DNA from: Cervus elaphus | Taxonomy: Eukaryota > Chordata > Mammalia > Artiodactyla > Cervidae | Direction: 5' to 3' | Length of the DNA stretch: 64,000 nucleotides | NCBI RefSeq assembly: GCF_910594005.1 | Contig: NC_057831.1 | Coordinates: 37,096,001-37,160,000 of the forward strand | In this document: positions 1-10,600 of the stretch, piece after piece | Numbering within the stretch: position 1 is the first letter of the stretch | How the letters are laid out: every line of letters starts with the position of its first letter | Program-made: the position numbers and the translations under genes | Notes under the pieces: model-generated | Told to the model about the DNA's origin: nothing | Databases searched by the model: none | Seen by the model: only the letters and a program-made list of their open reading frames with translations

Positions 1-250
1 TCTAACTTCAACCTCCAATTATTCTCTAAACCTACACTTTGTCTATTTCATTCCTTGTCGGTGATTTGTTATTATTTTATTGGCTTGTTTACCTGTTTGT
101 CTTCTCCCTCTTCCTCCTCAATTAGACTGGAAGCTTTACGAAAGCGACTATCATTATCTATTTGCTTCAAGATTATATCCCAGTGCCAGGTATTCAAAAG
201 GTCCTCCCTAAACAAATATCAATGCTTATACTTGTCAAATGAAAGAACCA

Positions 251-404
251 ACATTCTCAATGAGAATTTCCTGGCGGTTCAGTGGTCAGGACTCTCGCTC
301 CACTACAGGGGACAGGGGTTCCACCCCTGGTCAGGGAACCAAGATCTCACAACCTGTGGGGCGCAGCCAAAAAAAAGGTAAAAAAAACAAAAAAACATTC
401 CCAA
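251..404 (+). repeat. CHR-type tRNA-Glu SINE
   Basis: A tRNA-Glu-like head (CCTGGCGGTTCAGTGGT), a B-box region, AACCAAGATCT and an A-rich tail at about 370-396 identify a CHR-type SINE. Imperfect TSDs ACATTCTCAA (251-260) and ACATTCCCAA (395-404) bracket it. Confidence 0.8.
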
Positions 405-592
405 GGGATCACAAGATGCCTGCTCAGTCAGGAAGAAAGGTGTACTGTGAATGTTTCAAAGAATAGCAATGAAACCTGATGCCTTTCAATACCTTTGCCC
501 TGCAAAGTGCTAAATGCTTGCATTTCGTTCTCATTCCTAGTGGTCACAACTACCGACCCATTGCCCCAAGCGACACAACACCACCTCTCTTC

Positions 593-818
593 AATCCTAT
601 GTGGTGGCGGTGGTTTAGTCGCTAAGTCGTGTCCGACTCTTGCGATTCCATGGACAGAAGAGCCTGGTAGGCTACAGTCCACGGGATACTCCAGGCAAGA
701 ATACTGGCGTGGGTTGCCGTTTCCTTCTCCAGGGGATCTTCCCAACCCAGGAATGGAACCCGAGTCTCCTGCATTGTAGGCAGATTCTTTACCAACTGAG
801 CTACAAGGGAATCCTATG
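593..818 (-). repeat. Bov-tA SINE with 9-bp TSD
   Basis: The tRNA-derived head, read on the minus strand, lies at the high-coordinate end and the Bov-A body at the low end. The copy is flanked by AATCCTATG at 593-601 and 810-818. It lies just upstream of the PPM1K CpG island. Confidence 0.9.
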
Positions 819-1029
819 GCGAGGTACCAAGATTTCTCGTCCACCGCCGAGGCGTTCCCTCGTTGGTTTGCGCACCATGGCCTTCGGGAGGGCGGACATC
901 CCCTTAAGACACGACTGGCTCAAGTCGACGTCGCTCTGCTGTGAGCTGCTGAAAGTCAGTCAAGTCAAACTGATCTCGCGGGGAGCACGGTTCCTGTCGG
1001 AACCTGTGATTGGCTGCGACTAAGGGCCG

Positions 1030-1285
1030 GGCCGCGGGCGCGCCTCCTCGTGAAGCGTGGGTTGGTTGGAGCCGCCGTCAGTCAGCGAGAACAGACTTCC
1101 CCTCTCTATCTGGCCCACTGCGGGCGAAAAATTATCAAGAATTTCCAGCAGATTGAGCCAGTGGCTGTTCTAACTGCTTCCTCAGAGATTGAAAACATCG
1201 GAGAAGGCAGTCTTATTTACAGAAAACCCCTCTCCCGCCCTCCATTAGCTAATTGAACATTTTCCAGGGATATTGCCATCACGAG
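1030..1285 (+). other. PPM1K: candidate PPM1K non-coding first exon (a)
   Basis: This interval begins just after the inverted CCAAT box and GC-rich run and ends at ACGAG|GTAAGA (GT at 1286), a strong donor. It would splice to the acceptor at 7181-7182. The 3' boundary is supported by sequence; the 5' end is only an estimate. Confidence 0.5.
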
Positions 1286-1670
1286 GTAAGAGCTTGGAGA
1301 GTGCACTTCATTTATCTGTTAACCGTTTATATTATTTACAGGAGGGGGCACGTCCCATTGCTCCCCACCCGCGGAATGGAGAGTAAACGGGTTCCCCAGG
1401 GAGAGGAGGGGGAATGTCGGTTTAATTGCTCCAGCCCCTTCAGTGCATGCCCAGCGGTCAGTGTCTGGGTTCGCTGTGCGCAGCTTTCTTCCGTTTCGAG
1501 GTCTGGAGCAGCATGTCGGGGCGGGGCCCACCTCGGCTGAGCCACCCGCTGCTGGCATTTTCTGCGGAGATTTTACGTTCTGCCTGAACTCGGCCGGAAG
1601 GCTGGAGGCTCCTGCCCGCGAGTGTGCTGGACCGGGATGGCAGGAGGGAATGGAACTTGGAAGGAACGCT

Positions 1671-1740
1671 GGCTGGCGTGCTGCAAGTCCATAGGGTCGC
1701 AAAGAGTCAGGCACAACTGAGCGACTGAACTGAACTGATG
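1671..1740 (+). repeat. very short BovB 3' end
   Basis: About 70 bp matching the terminal part of BovB (GGCGTGCTGC, then GGGTCGCAAAGAGTC and a TGAACTGAACTGA tail). It is strongly 5'-truncated and lies between the two GC-rich blocks of the PPM1K promoter region. I could not read convincing TSDs. Confidence 0.8.
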
Positions 1741-1799
1741 GACAAGAGGAAGGGGCTCGCAGCCCGCGCTTCCCTTCAGCGAAGCCTCGAGTCGCCCAC

Positions 1800-2077
1800 C
1801 CTCAACCAGCGGGCGGGAGGATGCTGCGAGTGTCAGCGCCTCCTAGCCGCTGCAGCGGCGGTCGGGCTGAGGGAGACGTGGCGACACCCGGAATCTGTAC
1901 GCAGCGAGGGTGGTTGAGAGGCGGAGACAGGGCGGCGGAAAGTGCTGGAGGGAACCCAGCCATCTGCACTGCTCGCGGACTGCGCCGGCGGGAGGGTGTG
2001 CTTTCTGCCGTGTTTCGCCCTGGTCATTCATCTGTCACGGCCAGCCAGCCAACTGGCTGGACCCGAACTGTCCAAGG
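1800..2077 (+). other. PPM1K: candidate PPM1K alternative first exon (b)
   Basis: The second GC-rich block ends at CCAAGG|GTGAGC (GT at 2078), another good donor on the same strand. It could be an alternative leader exon for PPM1K spliced to 7183, or simply CpG-island sequence with a chance donor. The start coordinate is arbitrary. Confidence 0.3.
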
Positions 2078-2100
2078 GTGAGCTTTTCGGGGGATCGGAG

Positions 2101-5100
2101 CAGAGAAAGATGCAGAGCCCTGGTTGCTGTCGATCTGAGGACGTGGGTTTTGCTTTGCCAAAAGAGCACTGTAATCTCAAGGCCTTCTGGCCCTTGATGT
2201 CTTTTTTAGCAGCCGCTGTCTGTAGATTAGAGATTTCACGGGAGGTGACAAAGACGAGACTCCGGGTGGCAATAGACAGGGAACTTGGGTCTCTAAAGCT
2301 CCACCTGCCTTTCCGAGCTTCAGACTGGAAATGTGCAGCAAGGCCTCTTCAGTCTTTTGCACCCTCTTCGCCTGTACGGAGGAAAGAATGAGGTTGTCGG
2401 CGGTTTCAGAATGAGTAACTAAGGTGACAGATTATAATGGTCTTGAAAGATAACAGTGGTGTCTTAGCCTAGGGAAAAAAACACTACACTGTGTAATAAA
2501 ATATATCAGTTATAATTTTTCAAGATTTTATTTTTCTTGCAACCTTAGTTACTTTCTATTGACCACCAACTCAAGCACCTACTTGACTAGAATCTTAAGA
2601 GGAAGGAAGAGGGGAAAGATGTTAGTGATGTAGCATAGAATGTAAAGGAAAATTCTCCTTTTAAAAAAAAATCTAAATTTACTGAAAATTTAATGTATAG
2701 ATGTCAACATTGTATTAGGTGCTATAGAGGAAATGAAAAATACACACCTTATACTTAGTTGTTCTGGAAAATTCTTCTTAAATGAATGTTTGGAACATGG
2801 TTCTGTGAGTTGTATCCATGTTAACTAAAATGTTTTAAAAAATATTTGTGGAATTAGAATAATGAATACTTTTCATTGCTCCCTTGTTCTTTTCTCTGTT
2901 TGCACATCTAAACATATGTTCAGGTCAAACATAAGGGGAGTCATTCGGGGTTTCTCTTGCTGGTTTTGTTTTTTCCTTCATTTAGACCAGTACATTTTCT
3001 TTCCCTTCCTCCTAGCAGGGTATTGGTAAAGAGGATACTGGAGTCCAAATTTCCTGAGATACATTCTGGAGGTTTCCATAATATTTGAATTTATTGGGAT
3101 AAATTGGTTGTTTTTTTTTATAGAGTCATTAAAGAAACATTTTAAGAATATTAAAATTACCTGTGTTTTCACTGTGGAAGTTATTGATAATGAAGATACC
3201 TGAGTACCACTTTATAATGGGTAGATATGAATACTTCCTTAAACATTTTTGCTAGAAATATAAAGCTAAGCAGGTTTGAGCTGTACTGATCCTTAGAACT
3301 CCTGAGTAATTTTGGCATGTACTTAACATGACATCAATAAACTGCCCTTTTGACCTGCTTTCAGCAGTCAAGAGCAGTTTAACTCAAATCCCAAGTGCAC
3401 GCTACTGCCAGGGACCGTGAGTGCCTCCCCCTTCCAAAAATACATTTGCCCAGCTCTGAGGTATTTAAATCATTGCAGGATTATAAAATTGGAATAAGAT
3501 CAAAGTATAAAATTGGCATAGTAGTCTTGTAGAGGTATATGTGGCTTTTCTTCACCACTACCACTATTATTTTTAAATGAAGTGTATACCTCAGAAGTTT
3601 ACCAAATGCATTTTTTCCTTTTCCTGATGCTTTTACCTGAGATTTCCTACTCTCAGGCTGTGGCTTTTTACCAGCACTCTTTTGTGGAATCTCAGTGCCT
3701 ACTCTTGTGGACTCTCAACTTATTTCATTTAACCCTCTTTTCTGAGAGTCCCCCTGCTAGTCAATATTAAATCAGGAGTCAACTTTGTTCAATAGAGTTC
3801 TGTGTCAGAATCTGATACTTTAATCAGATTAACCAAAGCATTGAGTCAGAGGAAGATGAAGGCTTGGTCACACAAATGAATGTGAAAAACGAAAGTGTTT
3901 TTGCTCGTAGAATATGGTGTGCTGCGTAATGTGTTCTTGGACTCTTAGTTCATTTAAATTTTGCTTTGACATTTTGTGTCTTCAAATGGCTTTCAAGCAG
4001 AATTATTTGTGCCCTTTGATTCTTTTGGGTTATTTTGACTTTCAAAGATTGAATATAACAGTTAAAAGGAAAATAAGCTAGCCTTGATGTCTGATTGAGA
4101 GACCAACATAAAGGGTTCCTGAATAACTATTTTTGGCTTGCAGAATGATAAACACAAGCCAATTTTGAATTCAGCTGACAGTAAAAATATTTTTTAGGTA
4201 TTTATCAATTTGTTCTCAGCTCTTTCTGTTATAAAGAACACTGATTTTTTTTTTTAAGACTTTTGTTTTTTCCCCCACATTACAAATTCTACCTGCTAAT
4301 TAGTGTCTAATGATTTCCATGTGCATCTGGAGAGCTAGGGGAGGGGAGTGGCAATAGCGGCTGATTGGTAGTTTGAAGCTTTGAAGGAAAGTTCTTGATG
4401 TGTAAGATTAATTCAGAGTTATTAATTAGCTTGGGAACAAAGTCCTCTTTGAACTGTTTCCTTGGGAACATGGAGATTAGTATGATTTCGTTATACTGCA
4501 TTTTGCAAAGGAGATGGAATCACTTCTTTAGACACTCCCTTGCTTGCATAAATGATGCTGACCTAGTTTTGTAAACTGGTGAACTGGGTTATGCTTCATG
4601 TATGCCAATAGCCGATAATATGCCTTAAAGTAAATATTTTCCTGTGACTATTCTGCTTACTTTCTGAGATGATTGTGCAGATAAGGAATGAGGAAGGAGG
4701 CCAGGTTGAAGACTGATTTTAGTTTATGTAGGCTTAAAGAAACTCCTCAACCTGCATTTTTCATTCTTAAGTAATGTTTACAGTAGATGCATATTGCCTA
4801 ATGTGAATGCAGCTCTGTTCATTTGGAGGAGAGAGTGAGAAATGACAAGAGTATCCTAGAAGAGCTGCAGGAAAACTATTCAGTATTTATTAGTTTGTAA
4901 TTCTAGAACTCTTGTTCAAAGTATGCGTGTGACTGCAAAATGACCCAAGGCTGAGTATGGTATACATGCTTTCAGATTGAAGCCAAAAGAATAATAGTAC
5001 TTTGCTAATTTCTGGTGTACTCTTCGAATGTGAATGTTTTCTGATAAACATTTAAAGTTTTATTTTTCCTATAATGCAAAGCTGCTTTGTGAATTATCTC

Positions 5101-6222
5101 CATCAAGAATTAGTTCTCTTACTTGCAAGATGGTATTACACTTTGAAAGTTTTCTACAAGTTCAACTTTATTTGACACAGTTTTTGTTTTTGAATAAAAT
5201 ACAACCTTCAAACAGAACCAAAGGAATAAATTTCTCTTTTTATTTTGGTAATGGAATGCATTGTTTCTCTTTGATACTTGATAAAGAGGTACTGTGTCTC
5301 CTCCGCCCCCAATAATGCAAAAGAAGTGAGTTTCAGACTTTAATACATGATGTTAGCTAAAAGGCCAAGAAGGAGCAATCTCCTAAGTCTTTCATGACCT
5401 ATTAATTATTTGGGAGGCCATCTTCATTCTAAATTCTGAGAAGGCTGCGCTCATATGTCTTCCATTGCTTAGATATACAAGGGCGTTCTTTGGAACCGCA
5501 TCCTTCTCTTTTACTTCTTTTTACTTACTAAAAGGGCTAATGGTTCTTCCTGTACATAACTAGACTGATTTCCAAAAATTTATTTGAAAATGATTGTTTA
5601 AAATCTGTAATACATTTTCTTATAGATACACTCAAGCTGGGCTTTTTGTGTGTGTATGATTGTGCCTTTTGGGGAGATACATTTTTTTTCAAATCCATTT
5701 CTTATAGAGAAATAATTCAAACATACAATTAAGAAAAATATGACACCTGTGTACCCTCCACTGGCATTATCAAATCTTGATATGCTATTTTTTCAAGTTG
5801 GTTTTTAATTCATAAAGTAATAGAATGAAATACTTTGGAGATGAATTTCTGTTTAAACCTTATTTGTATGGCAAACTGCCAGCAACACAGTCCTTCCTGC
5901 AGGGGCATAGGAATTCTCCTAGCCAACAGCCAGGGGAGGCATTCGGATGAGCCGCAGATGTTAATGTAAATGCATAGATCGGTGGCTCAGAAAAGACTGC
6001 TTGTCATGAATGCAGTTTCCCCTAATCCCTGAGATCACACACATCAGAACTACTTTTTCTTTGTGCCTCTGGTGGGTGTTTGCATGAGCCAGTTTATTTT
6101 AACCAGAGTAAGAGAGTATGTAAAGTTCAATATGTTGAGAAGCCTTAAAACAAACAGAACTGATATCCTAGATTGCATCTATGCTAAAACTTGGGCACTT
6201 TCTCAGTACAGAACTATCTTAA
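2101..6222. other. PPM1K intron 1, mostly unique AT-rich sequence
   Basis: Four kilobases of AT-rich sequence in which I recognise little. About 5690-5800 resembles the antisense 3' region of an old L1 (low confidence). A small TATTTAAATCATT-like AT run and several T-tracts have no evident function. No conserved exon-like ORF is visible. Confidence 0.4.
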
Positions 6223-6643
6223 TGTTAGGTAGTTAGAATAGGAAAATGGAGTTCAGATTGGCGGTGACTAAAAGACAAGGAAGGGAAAAGCCCAGAAAGT
6301 AGAACAAAGGAAGGTCCGAGGACCAGAATGAGGACCTCAGGTAGAACAAACAGCACTCCTGGCTAGCCCAGTTTACATAGGGCAGTCCTGGGGGCAGGAG
6401 GGAAAAACATAAAAAGAGGAGCTAAAGGGCTGGCGGGGGTCGGGGGGGGGTGTCTCTCTCTTCTCTTTGTGTCTTCTGGGTCGGCATGTGCTCACGCCTT
6501 GAGGATGTATTTTCTTTTATTTTCTAAATAAAACTGAGCTGTAACACGGAACTGAAACACTGATCTGTCCGAGAGCTGAGACACTGTCTATCCGAGGGCT
6601 TTAATGTCCATCGCTTCAAATTTTTATTGTGATGAGACAGAAC
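6223..6643 (+). repeat. solo LTR of an endogenous retrovirus (class I-like)
   Basis: The order of signals is that of an LTR: a U3-like start (TGTTAGG), CATAAAAAGAG as a TATA-like box at about 6408, a G-rich run, then AATAAA at 6527-6532 followed by a U5-like GC-richer tail ending near GATGAGACA. No internal retroviral genes are next to it. The edges are approximate because I could not find a clean TSD. Confidence 0.65.
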
Positions 6644-6849
6644 CAAGGAAATTACATACTCCCACGACAATAAATATTCTATTAACCAGTTTTTTTTTTT
6701 TCTAATTTCTACCCCTGTAAGAGACTTTGTTATTGTTAATATTTGCTCCACCTTTTCTTCAGAGCAATGAAGTTGATGAAGGGAAGACTATTTATTTACA
6801 TCTGTTTTCTATATTCTCCCTAAACAAAAGTGTGGGCCTGCCGGAACTG

Positions 6850-6985
6850 CAGCTTGGCATCACCAGGGAGGTGGTCTGAAATAAGGCATCTCAGGCACCA
6901 CCTGGCAGACTGAATCAGAATCTACATTTTAACAAGATCCCCAGGTGTTTGTAGGTTAAAGCTGGAGAAGCACTTGTTCTATGTG
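6850..6985. repeat. MER5A-like DNA transposon remnant
   Basis: The pattern CATCACCAGGGAGGTGGTC, CTGAATCAGAATCTACATTT, GATCCCCAGGTG and AGAAGCAC matches the MER5A (hAT-Charlie MITE) consensus order as I remember it. It is old and diverged. Confidence 0.6.
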
Positions 6986-7182
6986 ATCTGTGCACACTGT
7001 CAAATTTTTATAAACACTGAGTGGGTGGGGTAGGTAAATGGATTCATTTTTGAACCACTATTCTCAGAGGTAGGCTGTTAAGTGCCACTTTCTTTACAGA
7101 CTTCATTCTTGGTAATATCTAATGATATATCAGTTGTAGTTGAAGTTACTGATGGAGTGTCTCTGTCTCTCTTTCTACTCAG

Positions 7183-7684
7183 TTGCATCATTTTTCTGGA
7201 AGGCATCCCATTATTGTTCCATTGAACTTTCTCTCATTCCCGAGCCGTCTGGAGTTATGTCAACAGCTGCCTTACTTACTTTGGTAAGAAGCAGTGGGAA
7301 CCAGGTGAGGAGGAGAGTGCTGCTCAGAGCCCATGGGCTGCAGGTGACACCCACGTGCCATAGCTCCACTTCAGAGCCGAGATGGTCTCGCTTTGATCCT
7401 GATGGTAGCGGCCGACCAGCCACCTGGGATAATTTTGGCATCTGGGATAACCGCCTAGAGGAGCCAATTATGCTGCCGCCCAGCATTAAGTATGGCAAGC
7501 CAATTCCCAAAGTCAGCTTGCAAAACGTGGGCAGCGCATCGCAGATTGGCAAACGGAAAGAGAATGAAGACCGGTTTGGCTTTGCTCAGCTGACCAATGA
7601 GGTCCTGTACTTTGCGGTGTATGATGGCCATGGCGGACCTGCAGCGGCTGATTTCTGTCACACCCACATGGAGAAATGCATCCT
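7183..7684 (+). CDS. PPM1K: PPM1K exon 2 (5' UTR 7183-7256, CDS 7257-7684)
   Basis: The acceptor tract TCTCTCTTTCTACTCAG ends at 7182. The ATG at 7257 is chosen because it begins MSTAALL, the known PPM1K N-terminus; an in-frame upstream ATG at 7140 lies before the splice acceptor. The donor is ATCCT|GTACGT (GT at 7685). The exon encodes the presequence, the linker and the first PP2C motifs up to HMEKCI, including the DGHGG metal site. Ends in phase 2. Confidence 0.95.
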
Positions 7685-10600
7685 GTACGTACAGTGATAC
7701 AATGACTTTCATTCTTTGTAGTTTGCTTTATCTTTCCTGTTCAAACTTTCACCTTTTGGCTGAGACAGCCACTGTTAAGGTAGTTATTTGACTGCTTTCA
7801 TACTATTGTTTTATGAACAAGCAGTAGCTCAAGCATGCTATTAATTGCTGATGTGTATTACCATTTCAGAAATGAGTATGTTTTAACCACTCTCTTGGTG
7901 AGAGCACTGACCAGAATCTAACAGCACTTGTAATCATTTCAAGGGAATTCACATAATAAAGTACATGATCTCATGTACTCTGAGAATCTATGAGCACTTA
8001 CTTCTCTCAGTGCATGGCACTTAGTGCTTCAATAAATAGTAATTATTCTTTCAAGTGGTATGAATAGCTTTGAATACTTGTTGAAAATAGCGTTAGATGA
8101 TTGGCAAAAACATGCGGAAAATGCTTTTAATGAGGGTGTTTTGGAGCTGTTTAAAAAGTTTATTTACAGCAGTCAATATTAACGTTTTTTTGAGGATCAT
8201 ACTACTGGAATTAAAAGAGGGGGAGAACATGTAACAGTTACGACCATGTGACTGTTCTTCCCAAGCATAGTTATTCGTACTGTTCATCAGTTGATTTATG
8301 TATATTTTGCCTTACTCCACGAAGGAACTCGGTGGCTTAATTTAATATAAAAGAACTCTTCACCTCTCAGGATTGTGATGGTGAGGATTAATATCTTTAG
8401 ACTGGAGACTTAGGTTTTTATTTTATTGTTTTTAGAACTTATCCCTGGGCCTGATCCTTTCTCAATTTGATTTATTAATATGTGGATCTTAAGCATCTGA
8501 AAGGCTTCCCGGGAGGCTCTAGTGGTAAAGAACCCACCTGCCAATGCAGGAGACTTAAAAGAGATGTGGGTTGGATCCCTGGGTCAGGAAGATTCCCTGG
8601 AGGAGGAAATGGCAACCCACTCCAGTATTCTTACTTGGAGAATCCTATGGACAAAGGAGCCTGGTGGGCTTTGGTCCATATAGTTGCAAAGACTGAACAG
8701 CATCTGGAAGGCAAACCTGGGACGTCCATTGTATGGAATGACTCTGCTTGCTGGAGGGACCAAGAGGAAGGTGGGAAACCTATTGTAAAGTGATTGGCCT
8801 CTTTTTTTCTCTCCCTGAAGGGATTTGCTTCCTAAGGAGGAGAACTTGGAAACTGTGTTGACCTTGGCTTTTCTAGAAATAGATAAAACCTTTGCAAGGC
8901 ACGCCCACCTATCTGCTGACGGTAAGTAAAACAATCTCATTCCTTAAAGTCCTGGGGAATTTGGGGTAAGAAGGAAACAATATAAGCTTTTCAGGGGTGG
9001 GAATTTTAATGTTTATTGTAAGAATGCTTACATTGAAAATGACTTTTTAAATAATCATTTTAAATGTTGTTTGGAATCCAAACTAGGGGTAGTATCTCAC
9101 ATTTAAATGAGACATATTAGAGGTTGTTTTAGAAACTGAAGCTCCAAAATAGATCTGATGTTGAATTTTGATTTTAAAAAAGATTAAACATTAAAAAAAA
9201 TCTGATTGTTCATTTTATGAACAAGATGCCTGTACTATGAGAGGGTTTATTGTTTTTGTTTTTTAGAGGAATCTGATGAACGATTACTGAAATTTGCTAC
9301 AGGGTAATCTCAGAGAGTAGTTGTCCAGACAAGAAAATTGCTAGTTGGTCCTCAAAAGGACAATGGTTAATATGTACTACTTTGTGAAATTAGAAGGAAG
9401 ATATTTTTTCTTCCACTTCTTAAAAAAAGCTTGATCTTGCAGCTTTCCTGTGGTAACTAGTTGACATTTTTGTTTTTATTTGTTAAACACAAGGGTATGA
9501 CAGCTGAATTTTAGAATTTGTGTACTGGATGCCCTTATATTTTGAAAGAAAAATGTCTCTGATTTTGGCTAAATTTTTTAAAACCATTTCGTGAAAATGT
9601 AGCTAATGTTTTCTAGTTGGCTGGCCCCCAAATTTATTGCTCATAATTTTTGAACACCTCTATAGCAAACCGTTAAAATGTGTGCATATACACTTCATAA
9701 CTGATTTTAAAATGAATCATGCAATAATATTCATCTGTCTTTTGTTCATCCTCTTGTTTGCTACTGTTGCTAAATCACTTCAGTCGTGTCCAACTCTGTG
9801 CGACCCCGTAGACAGCAGCCCACCAGGCTCCTCTGTCCCTGGGATTCTCCAGGCAAGAACACTGGAGTGGGTTGCCATTTCCTTCTCCAGTGCACGAAAG
9901 TGAAAAGTGAAAGAGAAGTAGCTCAGTCGTGTCCGACTCTTTGCGACCCTATGGACTGCAGCCTACCAGGCTCCTCTGTCCATGGGATTTTCTAGGCAAG
10001 AGTACTGGAGTGGGGTGCCATTGCCTTCTCCCTTGTTTAGAGGAGGTCAAAGCTCACCACAGCAATGTTATCTTTGTAATTTTCAGTTGGAGTGTGTAGG
10101 GCTGGAAATTCTCCCCATTTTGCAGATAAGGAACTGAAACTCAGAGAAACAGAAAAGGTCAGTTGGAGAGCTAGGGCTGGGATTTTCCTGGCACCCACCG
10201 TGGCCTCTCTCATGGGCATGTTTAATGATGTTTAGGATGACTCTAGGATGGCTTCATTTGCCATCTTAAGACATTTTCCTTCTCTTTTTCAGTACATTTA
10301 TCACTGTCATACTTCTCCGAAAAACTTTAGAGTCCACTCTCATTGTTCAAGGATTTATTTTCTCATTTGTAGATTACTTAGGTCCATTCTCTCTTTTTCA
10401 TTCCTTTGGACGTTTTCCCCCTTCCAACTGGCTCCTGAGCTTGTGAAAATAGGAGTTGAGAGAGGGTAGATTTTAGCATAAGATTCTATTCTTGTTCCTA
10501 ATGGGTAAAACATACGAAGGTGAAGAGGACATTAAAACACTTTCTTATAGTTTTATTTTCATAACTCTGAATATTGGTATGCTCTTATTTCATTTATAAG

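Larger units (their letters stand above)
850..2100 (+). promoter_or_regulatory. PPM1K: PPM1K CpG-island promoter region
   Basis: CpG and GC content rise sharply against the AT-rich surroundings, in two blocks (about 850-1290 and 1470-2100). An inverted CCAAT box (ATTGG) is at 1009-1013, followed by a GC-rich stretch (GGGCCGGGCCGCGGGCGCGC) near 1024-1044. No convincing TATA box is visible, as expected for a housekeeping promoter. The blocks are separated in part by a short BovB tail at about 1671-1740. The assignment to PPM1K rests on position and strand; the start sites are not determined. Confidence 0.7.

Noticed and set aside
1319..2391. Overlapping frames of 60-150 codons at the PPM1K promoter
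   Set aside because: Same CpG-island effect. They cross the likely first exon and its donor and lack protein character.
7140..7256. In-frame ATG at 7140 extending PPM1K by 39 codons
   Set aside because: The splice acceptor at 7181-7182 lies between it and the true start. The known N-terminus MSTAALL begins at 7257.
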